From Daldinia sp. FL1419 (taxonomy: Eukaryota; Ascomycota; Sordariomycetes; Xylariales; Hypoxylaceae), in assembly GCA_025201765.1 (NCBI GenBank), contig MU623479.1, positions 1-64,000 of the forward strand: a stretch of DNA of 64,000 nucleotides, read 5' to 3'. Of the stretch, positions 12,290 to 22,229 are shown in pieces (the first letter of the stretch is position 1; each line of letters opens with the position of its first letter). The notes beneath the pieces were generated by a model, which made no database searches, had not been told where the DNA came from, and was given only the letters and a program-made list of their open reading frames with translations. The position numbers and the translations under genes are program-made.

Positions 12290-14762
12290 TTATTCATTTA
12301 ATAGGTTGGTGGCCGTCTTGATGCAGTCATCGATGATATAAACCCATTTGGTGGCATTTACGTAGTCTTCCTTATCGATGCTCTCATCTAGACCGGGGAA
12401 CACAGCTCCTGCGTAGCCCGTCCAAACACCAGGAGCGAAAACAACGTGCTTGAACCAAGGCCGGCTGTCCAAACCGGGTTGATACAAGAAGGCGCGCTCG
12501 ATCTTCTTGTACTTGGTGTTTGTAAAACGGATCTCGTGGAGTAGCTTAAGCTTGCTAAGCCACTTCCACCAGGGTATATGTTCGTTCACCTCCTTGGCCA
12601 ATCTTGCAGACTTAGCGTCAAGCTCAATGGCTGATTGCTTAAATGTGCCTACAGATTGGTACAATCGACCTAGGAAATTTTTCAGGGTGTCAGGATCACC
12701 TTTCGCTTTGCCGCCAACAGCGCGAGCCCTGAACTCGAAGATCTCCTTTTCAGTGGTTGGGTCTAGTTTAGAAGTAGTTAGTTTTGTCTCAACCTTCTTG
12801 ATGTACTCCGTTAATGCGTCAGCGTAGTCCGTCGCATTTAATGAAAGGAGCGGCAAATCGGCTAATTTTGCGGTGATGAGACCAAGAACCTGCGCCATCG
12901 TCCTGTGGTACACAAAACCAGGGTCGCCAAACTCGTTCATCCAATGGAAGCTATCGTAGTTGCTGTGATAATGGTAGACCGGAGAATTCCCGGCTTGCTC
13001 GCCGAAGCCGATGTCGAGACTGGGTATTCCTGCGAAGTCCTGGAAAGCTGTGAAGTCGCTACCGCTTCCCATTGTACTGATATGTCCATCCCAAAGATCA
13101 CGTACGGTTTGGCCCTCGATGGTCTGGTTGGGTGACTGTATTGAGGCGGTCACATCGTAAATTAACTTGTGTAACAAAGGAGCAGCCGAGGCGGAGAAAA
13201 TTGGTCCGCGAACGCCAACATCAACGTTGATATAAGCAACATTGGCGGCTGTTAGCCAGGGTAGGTATTCTTCTACCCACTCGGTGCTGCCGACTAAACC
13301 ATATTCTTCGCCGTCCCAACTGGCGAAGACTATAGTTCGCAGGGGTTTCCAACCTTTTTCTAAAGCCTTACCAAAACTGCGAATAGCCTCGTTTATAACA
13401 GCGGATCCACTATTGGGATCACCAGCACCACCAGCTATCCATGCGTCACGATGATTGCCTACTACAACCACCTCATCGGGAATAGTTCCATTGATGATGC
13501 CGATTACATCCCACATGGGAGTAATAGTATAATCTTGTTCGTTGTATAAATTGAGCAGTACATCATCCGGGGAGGGCCCGACATTGTATTTAACCCCTTT
13601 GTAATCTAGACCGGTATTCCTCGTCCAATAATGTCCGAAATCTCTGGCTTTGGGTCCAATTCCGTTCAGAGCTTTTAGTATAGGTAGGGCTTCCGAGTAC
13701 GATATCGGCAAGGATGGAATGCTTGGTATAGCCCCATCAACCGGCGCTCGGGGTGCACCTGGTTTGGACGGGTAACCGGGTGTTGTTGGATCTCCTGGTG
13801 CGACACTAAGGAATTGTACACTGCCACGTTGAACACTGCTAGGGTTCCTCGCGGGACCACTAGGATATGTGTCGTATCCATTTGCCTCTGTGATTTCACC
13901 GTCGTCACCCGGGTCGGTGAACATAACAACGCCGATCATACCCAGCTCCTGGGCCCGCTTAACCTTCAATCCCCGGAAGATACCCCCATAACGAGCGACG
14001 GCGATTCTACCCTCAAGGCTGATGTTGGCTTTTATGAGATCTTCGAAATCCCAGTATGTACCGTAGTTCACGTAAACAAACGAGCCGGTAACATTCCCGC
14101 TCGCTGAATAGCCGTGGAAAGTTGGAACACTATCCTCTAACTGCGACGTTGGGTCTTCACTAAGTACGTCTTCTTCTAAGGTGGCTTCGAAAGCTATTTC
14201 CCATGCTCCGGTATAAACGTCATCGGAGTTTGTCTTCTCTAGAAGGGCGAGTCGATGGTCAATTGGGTAATTTATGTAGGTCTCATATGCTACAACTTCG
14301 GATTTAATACCCCATTCATTCCATCGGTCGCGCGTCCATTCCGCCTATAATATATTTACTGCTAAGAATTTTCATCCCAATTATAAGCCCGGGTTATCTT
14401 ACCTGTGATAAGTTCTTTCCAGCTAGATGTGGACCGGAGGTGTAATATCTGCTCCACTCGGTGGCTTTGGATGAACTTGGGGTTTCTAAAAGAATGTTCT
14501 GAAGTTTCTCATAAGTAAGATGATTCTCATGGTGACCACGCCATGTGTGATGAATGCTATGCTGAGGAGCGAAAGCAACGGCAACGATAAAGGTGATGAA
14601 GAGAACAACAAGTAATGAACCTAAAGTAACAGTGCAGAGCCGGCGGATGATCTGGTGAGGATACCTTCGTCGTACAGGGCCGACTGTAACAGTCGTAATT
14701 AACGGTGTGTATTCATTCGCCATTTTTTCGCTGTGGCCTAGATTAGATCGGACCACGTCCAT
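12290..14762 (-). CDS. Glutamate carboxypeptidase II-like M28B protease
   Basis: Two exons (14403-14762 and 12290-14344, 58-bp intron) give 804 residues. It is a type II membrane protein: a short cytosolic tail, one transmembrane helix around residues 42-66 (LCTVTLGSLLVVLFITFIVA), then a lumenal PA-domain and peptidase region. Zinc-site residues of the M28B fold are visible: His418 and Asp429 in NHRDAWIAGGAGDPNSG, the Glu pair 466/467 in SWDGEEYG, Asp495 in NVDVG, and His580 in YHYHSNYD. A transferrin-receptor-like dimerisation domain follows. Homologues include human GCPII (PSMA) and yeast Vps70, and the ligands suggest an active peptidase in the vacuole or secretory pathway. An internal Met (MANEYTPLI, 14723) has a stronger start context (AAAATGG) and may be the true start, giving 791 residues. 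Confidence 0.9.
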
Positions 14763-15033
14763 GATGAAGTTGAGATAACATGTAATTGAAAGCGGTAATA
14801 AATAAAGTTACAAAGCCCGCTCATGGCTTGTAGGAATGGAAATAGAATTAAAATAGATTAGATAAGATAGGATTGAATTAGATTGTGTTGTCATTCCGAT
14901 GTAATGGACCCCGGAAATGTTGCAATTGGATTTGGTTATGTTCCAGCCTTATCTATGTGGGACCGGAAAGAAATAAGGCCATTAATAAGTTCTATTAAGA
15001 AGCTGGATAATACCTCCTGTGTAACCTACACTA
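14763..15033. other. Promoter region of the M28B gene
   Basis: Short intergenic stretch between the protease start and the MITE. No ORF is supported. It includes repeated AGATTAGAT/AGATAGGAT words around 14855-14880. Confidence 0.35.
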
Positions 15034-15340
15034 CAAAGGTCCGGGCCAAAAGTCTTGCACATGCCCCATAAAGAATTATAATGCATATAATCTTTTACCA
15101 AAAAAACCAAATACCTTAAATTTTATACCTTTAAAATTTAAATTTAAATAATTTAATATAAAAAATAAATAAAATTAATTATTCTTTTATTTTAAATTAT
15201 TTAATTAATAAAACATTTATTTTAAATTTTATTATATTTTATATTAGATATTTTTTTAAAAAAACGCATAATATATTTTATTTTATTCATACTGTTAAGG
15301 GGGGATTGGGCATGTGCAAGACTTTTGGCCCCGACCTTCG
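15034..15340. mobile_element. MITE with 30-bp inverted ends and TA duplication
   Basis: Terminal inverted repeats of about 30 bp face each other: the left end contains GGGCCAAAAGTCTTGCACAT (15043-15062) and the right end carries its exact complement (15312-15331). Both ends sit directly against TA (15032-15033 and 15341-15342), the target duplication of Tc1/mariner-type elements. The roughly 240 bp between the ends are almost pure A/T, as expected after RIP, and have no coding capacity. It is therefore a non-autonomous miniature element mobilised in the past by a mariner-class transposase located elsewhere. The two ends differ only at a few positions. Confidence 0.82.
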
Positions 15341-16235
15341 TACATTAATAACTATTCAAATATTATCCGATACCGGAAATTTATGATTTATGTTGGAGCG
15401 CCTTGCGTTCCCTTAATAAACCAATCTTGGATATGCCTCCAAATTTTTTTTTCCAGTGGGACGTGCAGCGGATAGCAAGTCTATTTCCGATTCGTTAACT
15501 CCCTACCCGCAGATGGTTGGAGGCAGGTTTGAAAAATTTTCTTAAAAATCTTTTATACCAGATGCTTATCTTCTCATGGTAGAAAAAGGGCCTTTAACGT
15601 GTATAGGTGTAGTACATCTTACGCCTCCTATCCCCTCGTAGCTATCCCCTCGGAGGGGAAAGGCAGGGTTTATCACTGCTAACTACCTACACGTGTATAT
15701 ATTAATTCAGAACTCGGAAAGCAGCATACGGTAGGTATCGAATCAGAATCAGTATTCACTGCCTATAACCCGTCTCGACAGCATGGTACTAACTCAGGCC
15801 TAGCCTTTCTGTATAGCCTGCATACATACAGGGAGCCCACTCATACATGTACAAGGGTAACAAGCGCCGATATACCCATGGCCTAGACATGCTCGGTGCG
15901 AGATGTGGGTGTCAGGTAACATGTCTCAACATCTCTTTTATGTTAATAAAGGAATTCTTCCCCGGTACTTCGCAATGGAAGATTCATCTTTTTCAACTTC
16001 GTTAGCCGGCTGTGTTACTGTTCTCCATTCCTTATTCTCCAGTCTTCAAATATACATAGGTAGACGTGGTGGCTGCCGTATTGGAGCATTGACGCTGTAG
16101 TTATTCTTTTCTGGAAAGATATTCGCCCCTCTTATCTTGATATAAGAGAATAAATAAGCCGTCCGTGTTTTCCGGTCGTTACCCTTGTCCTCGGACTCTC
16201 ATTTTTGCCTTGTGCTCGAATACAAGACGGTCGAG
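15341..16235. other. Intergenic region upstream of the MFS gene
   Basis: About 0.9 kb without a supported gene. It contains the fold-back described separately at 15596-15700 and presumably the promoter of the MFS transporter. Confidence 0.45.
15596..15700. repeat. Fold-back with nested palindrome
   Basis: An outer imperfect inverted repeat (ACGTGTATAGGTGTAGT near 15598 against ACTACCTACACGTGTATAT near 15682) encloses an inner perfect palindrome, TCCCCTCGGAGGGGA (15645-15659). The inner left arm is also duplicated directly upstream (ATCCCCTCG at about 15630). It lies about 540 bp before the MFS start. It could be a decayed mobile element, a structured RNA or a binding site; nothing decides between these. 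Confidence 0.4.
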
Positions 16236-18408
16236 ATGACCAACGAGAACAATGGCCCGAAATTGCCAGCCCAACAATTAGCTATATTAGGTGAGCTTGA
16301 AGCTTTCCCTTTTCTTCAGGCGGGTCTATATCGCACTACAGATTAGAGGGAATCTAGTTGTCGGACAAATACGTATCGACTTGGGGTGTTATACTACACG
16401 GATCTATTTTGTTGCTTGGAATACACTATTGCTTTGCCGTTATGTCGGAGATCGTTTGACCAATTCGTGTCCACCTGGTTACCCCGTGATACGTTGAAGC
16501 ATAGTCTTAACATAGTATTAACATCGCGTCCTATGAAGCCCCAGACTGGTTGGATTCGGTAGAAGTAGAATTAGGTGACGAAGGGCTCAAATTGGGCCTG
16601 GAATATTGCGCATGACTGGGTATCGATACACTTTGCGAATTCAGAGCTAATTATTGTTATAGCTGTTGCAAGATTTGCCGAGCCGATCGCTTACACGTCC
16701 GTCTTCCCGTACCTCCCTGAGATGATATACAGTTTTGGCGTCGAAAGAAAGGAGGTCGCAAAATGGGCTGGTATTACTAGTTCAGTCTTTTCCCTTGCGC
16801 AAAGCTTAACCGCTGTAGCTTGGGGTAGGGCGTCAGACCGACTAGGGAGGAAGCCTGTCATCTTGACTGGGCTTCTTTTCACAATGATCGGATTCATAGT
16901 TTGGGGAATGTCAACAAGTTTACCGATGGCAATTACCGTCCGTATTATGATGGGGGCTGGTAACGGAAATGGTACGTATTTACCATCAACCTGCTTAGAA
17001 CCTCCCCGTATTAACTAATATAGTTGGTATTATTCGAACGATGGTCGCGGAGATGGTAACTGAGAAGGAGCTTCGGCCAAGAGCATTTTCCATTATGCCG
17101 TTGGTCTGGAGTGTCGGGTCAGTTTTTGGCCCAGCTTTCGGTGGCCTATTTGCGAAACCTGCCGATCAATGGCCTGATATTTTCGGCAATATCGGCTTCT
17201 TCAAAGCTTATCCATTTGCTTTTCCGAACTTGATAGGTTCCGTCTTCTTTATGATATCCCTTACTACTGGGGTTCTCTTTCTTAAAGAAACTCTCCATAG
17301 TAAGCGTGGCTCTCGGGACTGGGGTCTTGCACTTGGTGAGCGAATTACGAATGCATTCAGAAAGCACCCGCGTCGACAGGCTCAGCGTCTCCAACGACAT
17401 TCTTCACGAGATTTTGAGGTATCGGCACCATTATTAGATGCGGGCTCGCGTTCGAAGGCACCAAAGGTTACCATTGCTGAATCTAGGATCGAAAAACTTA
17501 CGCCTTTACCTCTTCTTTCGGTATTCACTCGCCAGAGCGTTATCAATCTTGTTGCATACACAATTTTAGCTCTGCACTCAGTTTCTTTCGACCAAGCTTT
17601 GCCTGTCTTCCTCAATTATCCACCGCAAGAGCATACATCTGAGAATACATCGCTGCCTTTCGTCTTTAGCGGTGGTTTTGGATTGACTCACTCGCACATC
17701 GGTACTATTTTTGCAGGCGAAGGTATCATATCTGGATTGGTCCAATTTCTGGTCTTCCCTCCGTTATGCACTTACTTCGGCATTTTGAATTGCTACAAGG
17801 CCTCGGTTCTTGTCTTCCCGATTGTCTACATCCTCACACCGTTTACGGTACTTGTCGAAGGTCCAGTGATGCGCTATACGGCGCTATGCGTTCTCTTGAC
17901 TCTTAAAACCTTTGCTGTCATCATCGGGTTCCCCTGCACGACTCTTCTACTTACCAACAGTGCCAAGAGTTTGAGTATCCTAGGGACTCTAAACGGATTT
18001 GCGACTACATTCAGCGCCCTCGGGCGAGCCACCGGCCCTGCGATGACGGGTACCGTTTTCACATATGGCGTCAAGCGGGGCATGATCGGCCTGCCATGGT
18101 GGCTCATAGCTTTTATTGCGATTCTCGGCGTCGTACCCGCATGGACGATAATCGAGGAGGATGGACCGAGCGACATTTATTCTTCATCTGATAGTGAAGA
18201 TGAGGACAACATGGATGATGATGGCGAGCTCATTGTCGATGATGATGAGTTCGAGATTAGCCAGGCTAGGACTATCATTGTGCCGGAACAGCTGCAGTTA
18301 ACGGAGGATGTCTCATTAATAGGTAGTATTAAATTTTCGCGAGTTGATAGTGGTTATGGGGCGCTGGAAACTGGAAACGACTCTTCCCACATAACTTTGA
18401 GAGACTAG
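16236..18408 (+). CDS. MFS transporter, ZIFL/DHA1-like
   Basis: Three exons (16236-16290, 16663-16971, 17024-18408) give 582 residues. The first exon is tiny (MTNENNGPKLPAQQLAIL) and is joined across a 372-bp intron to AVARFAEPIAYTSVFPYLPEM, a start typical of fungal ZIFL/tetracycline-resistance-like DHA1 transporters. The MFS loop motif GRASDRLGRKPVILTGL is in the loop between helices 2 and 3, and GNGNVGIIRTMVAEMV spans the second splice. About 12 membrane segments are expected, with a long soluble loop in the middle (residues about 220-290). The C-terminal tail is strikingly acidic (SDSEDEDNMDDDGE). The family exports small molecules or metal chelates by proton antiport; the substrate cannot be told from sequence. 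No biosynthetic cluster is adjacent. Confidence 0.87.
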
Positions 18409-19092
18409 ACTATGGATTCGTTTGGTGTCTTGGTGTTAGTTACGAATAAACTTGGAAATAGGAGCAAAATGGGTTGGAATGTGTATAAACTGAGGTGCGC
18501 TGAACCATGGCTGCATCTTTTTTTATTAAGAGGCGTCATGGTTTCAAAATATGGTCTTAGGGATTAAGTAGACTATTATTGATGATGTTGAGAATATTGT
18601 ATACCGTCCTCGCATGTACTTTGTATTGGAAACAGTTCTCTTGTACTTTAGCTTATTGATAAAAATAAAAATATCAGTATTCATCAAACCCCCCCTGTCA
18701 TACATTTGAATAATCATTTACCACTATTCTTCTTATTCATCTGGATTGATTGTTCCCGCTATATAGTCTTCCTACATAGTATATATCCGTAAAAACCGAC
18801 ATGGATTCCCCCTATCGAGTTACCATAGCATAATCTGGCATGACCTGACCTGACCCTTTTGGCCGTAAAACGCCTATGAGATGAAGCTACCGTTCATCAT
18901 TATACAATTTAAAGCTATCAAGTGGTATCATTTTGTTTTTGTTATCCGCACCGAAGACTATCTGAAAAATCATTACGTCCCAACCATCCCGTAACTATCA
19001 ATCTTCGTAAGCTCCCATACCAAGCAAACCGTTTTGCTACCGGGTCATGTCCGATTCTCATCTAACCCACCCCATTTTATATTTTAGCTCCT
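18409..19092. other. Convergent intergenic region
   Basis: About 680 bp between the 3' ends of the MFS gene (plus) and the IMPDH gene (minus). It should hold both 3' UTRs. No gene or repeat seen. Confidence 0.5.
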
Positions 19093-20966
19093 TTAAGCAT
19101 AGAGCTTCTTCTCGTAGCTCTCCATGTTCACGCCACCCTCTAGTTGTGCGCTAGCAGTGCGAACCTCGAACCGGAGGGTGCCGTCGGCTGCGCTTTCGTG
19201 CATTTCTTTCAGGCTCCGCATACCGCAATCCTGCAGCGAGTGCTTCAATCCCGCTGCAAGGTATGGTACAAACTTGCTGATCGATCCGCGATGCGCCACG
19301 GCACCGGAGACGCCTTGAGCAACGAGAACGCTGTCTCCCTCGCTGAAGTACCGGGCGGTGCCTGCGTTACTGGCTTGGCTGTTCTTACCTCCAGCGCCGG
19401 CTTTCTTGTCCTGCATAGCGTCGATACTACCCATGCCACGGTATGCCTTCACTAATTTGCCTTCACGCGAGACAAACGAAGTACCCGGTGACTCAGTTGT
19501 GCCCGCGAGGAGGCCACCCATCATGACGGTGGAAGCGCCAAGAGCGAGGCCCTTGACAATATGGCCAACATTCTGGACACCGCCGTCGGCGATACACGGT
19601 ACTCCGAATTTCGCCGCGAAGGCAGAGACAGAGTACACCGCAGCTGCTTGGGGGCGACCTACAGCCATAACCTCCTGCGTAATGCAAGCGCTTCCGCTAC
19701 CCATCCCGATTCTTAGACCATCAACTCCTGCTGCAATTAGGTTTGCGGCCTGTTCCCGAGTCACTACGTTTCCGCCAATGACATCGAGACCAGGGTACTC
19801 TTGCTTAATCCATTTGACCATGTCGATCTGGTACATGCTGTTGCCCTGGCTGCTGTCTAGCACAACAATGTCGAGTCCTGCATCCACAAGCTTCTTTAGG
19901 CGAAGCTTATCTTCTGGACGAGTACCGATCGCAGCAGCACAGATGAGCTGCTTTGAGTCAGGAAGCTTAGACGCGAGGGGAAAGTGCAAGTTTTTGGTCA
20001 AGTCGGAACGAGAAATCATAGACACGAGATTGAAATCCTTGTCAACGATAGGCAATTTGCCCTTCCTAGACTTGGCAAGAATCTTGTTTGCTTCAGGTAG
20101 GGTAACGCCTAACTGGGCAGTGACAAGGTCCGTCACCATGACCTTGTCGACTGTTTGATTGAGGTCATCCTCGAACTGGAGATCGCGGTTCGTGACAATG
20201 CCCAGAAGCTTGGAACCAAGCTTACCAGATTCTATGAGCTTTAGTTAGCTCAGATTGCATGCGAAGTTGGATAATAAAAATATATAGAGTTGACATCATC
20301 ATAAAGAGCATAATTGATTCCCCATGACATTTCTGTCTATACGGTGGAACGAAAGTTAAAAAATCAGGTTTGTAATCATAAGATGTGATATGGGCGGTCG
20401 ACCATGAGAAGACAAGATGTGGTGGGCCTAGAACCATGGCAAAAAAGTTGGGATGAAAAAGGTCTACACATACCAGTAACGGGGAAACCACCGAACCCCC
20501 ATTTTTCCTTGAGTGCCTTCGCTTCTTCGACAGTGGTCTCTTTACTGATGACGACAGGATCGACAATGAAGCCGTTTTCATATCTCTTGACCTTTTTAAC
20601 CATGTCAGCTTGGGCATCGGGTGAGCAGTTGTGGTGGATGACACCAAGACCACCCTGTAGCGCCATATGGATGGCCATCTCGTGCTCAGTAACAGTATCC
20701 ATAGGAGATGAGACGAAGGGAGTTTTCAGTGTGATTCTCTTGGTAATAGGGGCGTCAAGTACGACTTCTGAGGCAGGAAATCCAATGTAACCTGGCAAGA
20801 TTAAGAAATCATTGTACGTTAAACCACCACGCTGCTTGGTGTCGATGAGATCTTCAATGCCGAGGCCATCGCGAGATTGGTACTCTTTCAGAGTCTCGAC
20901 GGCGCTTGTGTAGTCTAAGAATTTGGAACTGCCATTGACAGAGGTTGATCCGTTAAGAGCCGGCAT
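19093..20966 (-). CDS. Inosine-5'-monophosphate dehydrogenase
   Basis: Two exons (20474-20966 and 19093-20231) with a 242-bp intron give 543 residues, the normal fungal length. The enzyme oxidises IMP to XMP with NAD, the committed step of guanine nucleotide synthesis, in the cytosol. The TIM barrel is interrupted by a CBS pair (about residues 125-245, with KRYENGFIVDPVV at its start). The catalytic Cys347 is in GMGSGSACITQEVM. The flap reads AYRGMGSIDAMQ, and the C-terminus ends MESYEKKLYA as in other ascomycetes. All active-site segments look intact. It is transcribed away from the IQGAP gene with 1.26 kb between the starts. IMPDH is the target of mycophenolic acid; I see no mycophenolate cluster nearby, so this is taken as the housekeeping copy. 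Confidence 0.96.
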
Positions 20967-22229
20967 CTTGGCTTAAAGAAATGAAGGAATTTGAGGTTGA
21001 AGACAACGTCGAGATAGTCGAGAAATTATATTGACCTGTCGACAAATTGAACGATGCTCTTCTTCCCGAGTAAAAGGAAAGAAGGGAAAAAAAAACCTTG
21101 AGCCTTGCTGATTCACCAAAAATTTTTGTGTCCTTCCTGCGGGGTCCCTGCACAAACTTTAGCTACCGTGTGGGGCATTTTGTTGTTAATGGGTAACCTT
21201 ATCGTAACGTACTCTTGCGTTGTCAGTGCATGGACAAAGAAAGTTACTCATTTGTACCATAAGTTTTTAACCAATAACAAGAGGGCACCCCTGCGGGGCA
21301 CCACAATAGCCCGACTTTATAAAGAAGATAAGATAGGGGAAAAAAGATACGTATTTTCTCAAAATTCTCGAAGTGGGGATTTCCTCAAGTCAGCCACCAT
21401 CGTGGATGCACCTAATAAAAATGCTCTATTATGTGCACAGATGAACTTCCTCTTTGAGAAATCTTCATGGCCAACACAATATCCCTCCTACCTCCTAAAG
21501 TCGGGCATTGTCGTGTATCTACATGATCTATCTTATCTTTGACTGGAGCATTTGTGGCTGATACACAACCTAGTTCTAGCGTTGCTTGTGGTTGGCCAAC
21601 CTTTCTTGAAAGTGAGGGGCAGGCACACCGGTTGCTCCCCACCCGAATAAATAAACAAACTTCCAAAAACAGGATTACAGGTCATCGGTTTTTAGTCCCT
21701 CCGTCACCTGTCATCCAACAAGTAAGGCTGAATTAAGGCCGCCTGTCTGTTGACCATGGTTTTTAATTGTTTAATTGGAACTTAATATTCTACCATCACA
21801 TCTTGCCCAACAACTATTCTTTTTTTCAATTGTAGGACATATCCTACCATCTTAATGAGTGGACTGAGAACTTGGATCGTCCGAGACCAAGCAGATTAAT
21901 TTTGTGTTACCGGATATTTTTCCCATGTTTCCCTGCCAATACACATAACAGTACGCGCTTCCTGCTTCCAGCTTCCAATCTCTCACGTCGGTATCCTCGA
22001 TTCTGTTTACAACCTGATTCAAAATCTGAGCAAGCCAGTCAAGACCGATCGGTTATTAGTCATTCCAGATTTACGACCTGGTATCTCGCACGATAGTCAT
22101 TATTACCTTCGATACGCTCACCCAACACACTCCAGCCCCGATAGTTGTGATGCGGACTCCAATATCGAACAGTAGTATTATTCAACTTGACGTAGAGCAA
22201 CAATATCGCATACAGGTCTAGTAGTCGAC
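20967..22229. promoter_or_regulatory. Divergent IMPDH / IQGAP intergenic region
   Basis: 1.26 kb between two outward-facing housekeeping genes, presumably holding both promoters and 5' UTRs. Small ORFs present (the longest 145 codons at 21105-21542) show no domain or splice continuity. It contains a pair of inverted repeats, listed separately. Confidence 0.5.
21303..21511. repeat. Inverted-repeat pair, possible small MITE
   Basis: ACAATAGCCCGACTTTA at 21303-21319 and its near-complement TAAAGTCGGGCATTGT at 21496-21511 match over 16 positions with a single one-base gap (11 bp perfect). They enclose about 175 bp. No clear target-site duplication is visible, so identity as a transposon is uncertain. 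Confidence 0.4.

Noticed and set aside
19358..20158. Plus-strand 266-codon ORF
   Set aside because: Lies fully antisense to highly conserved IMP dehydrogenase coding sequence and has no domain.
16236..20966. Mycophenolate-type cluster (transporter next to IMPDH)
   Set aside because: No polyketide synthase or tailoring gene nearby; the IMPDH has ordinary housekeeping sequence and the transporter family is broad.
21105..21542. 145-codon plus-strand ORF upstream of IMPDH
   Set aside because: No domain, no convincing start context, overlaps an inverted-repeat element and the IMPDH promoter region.
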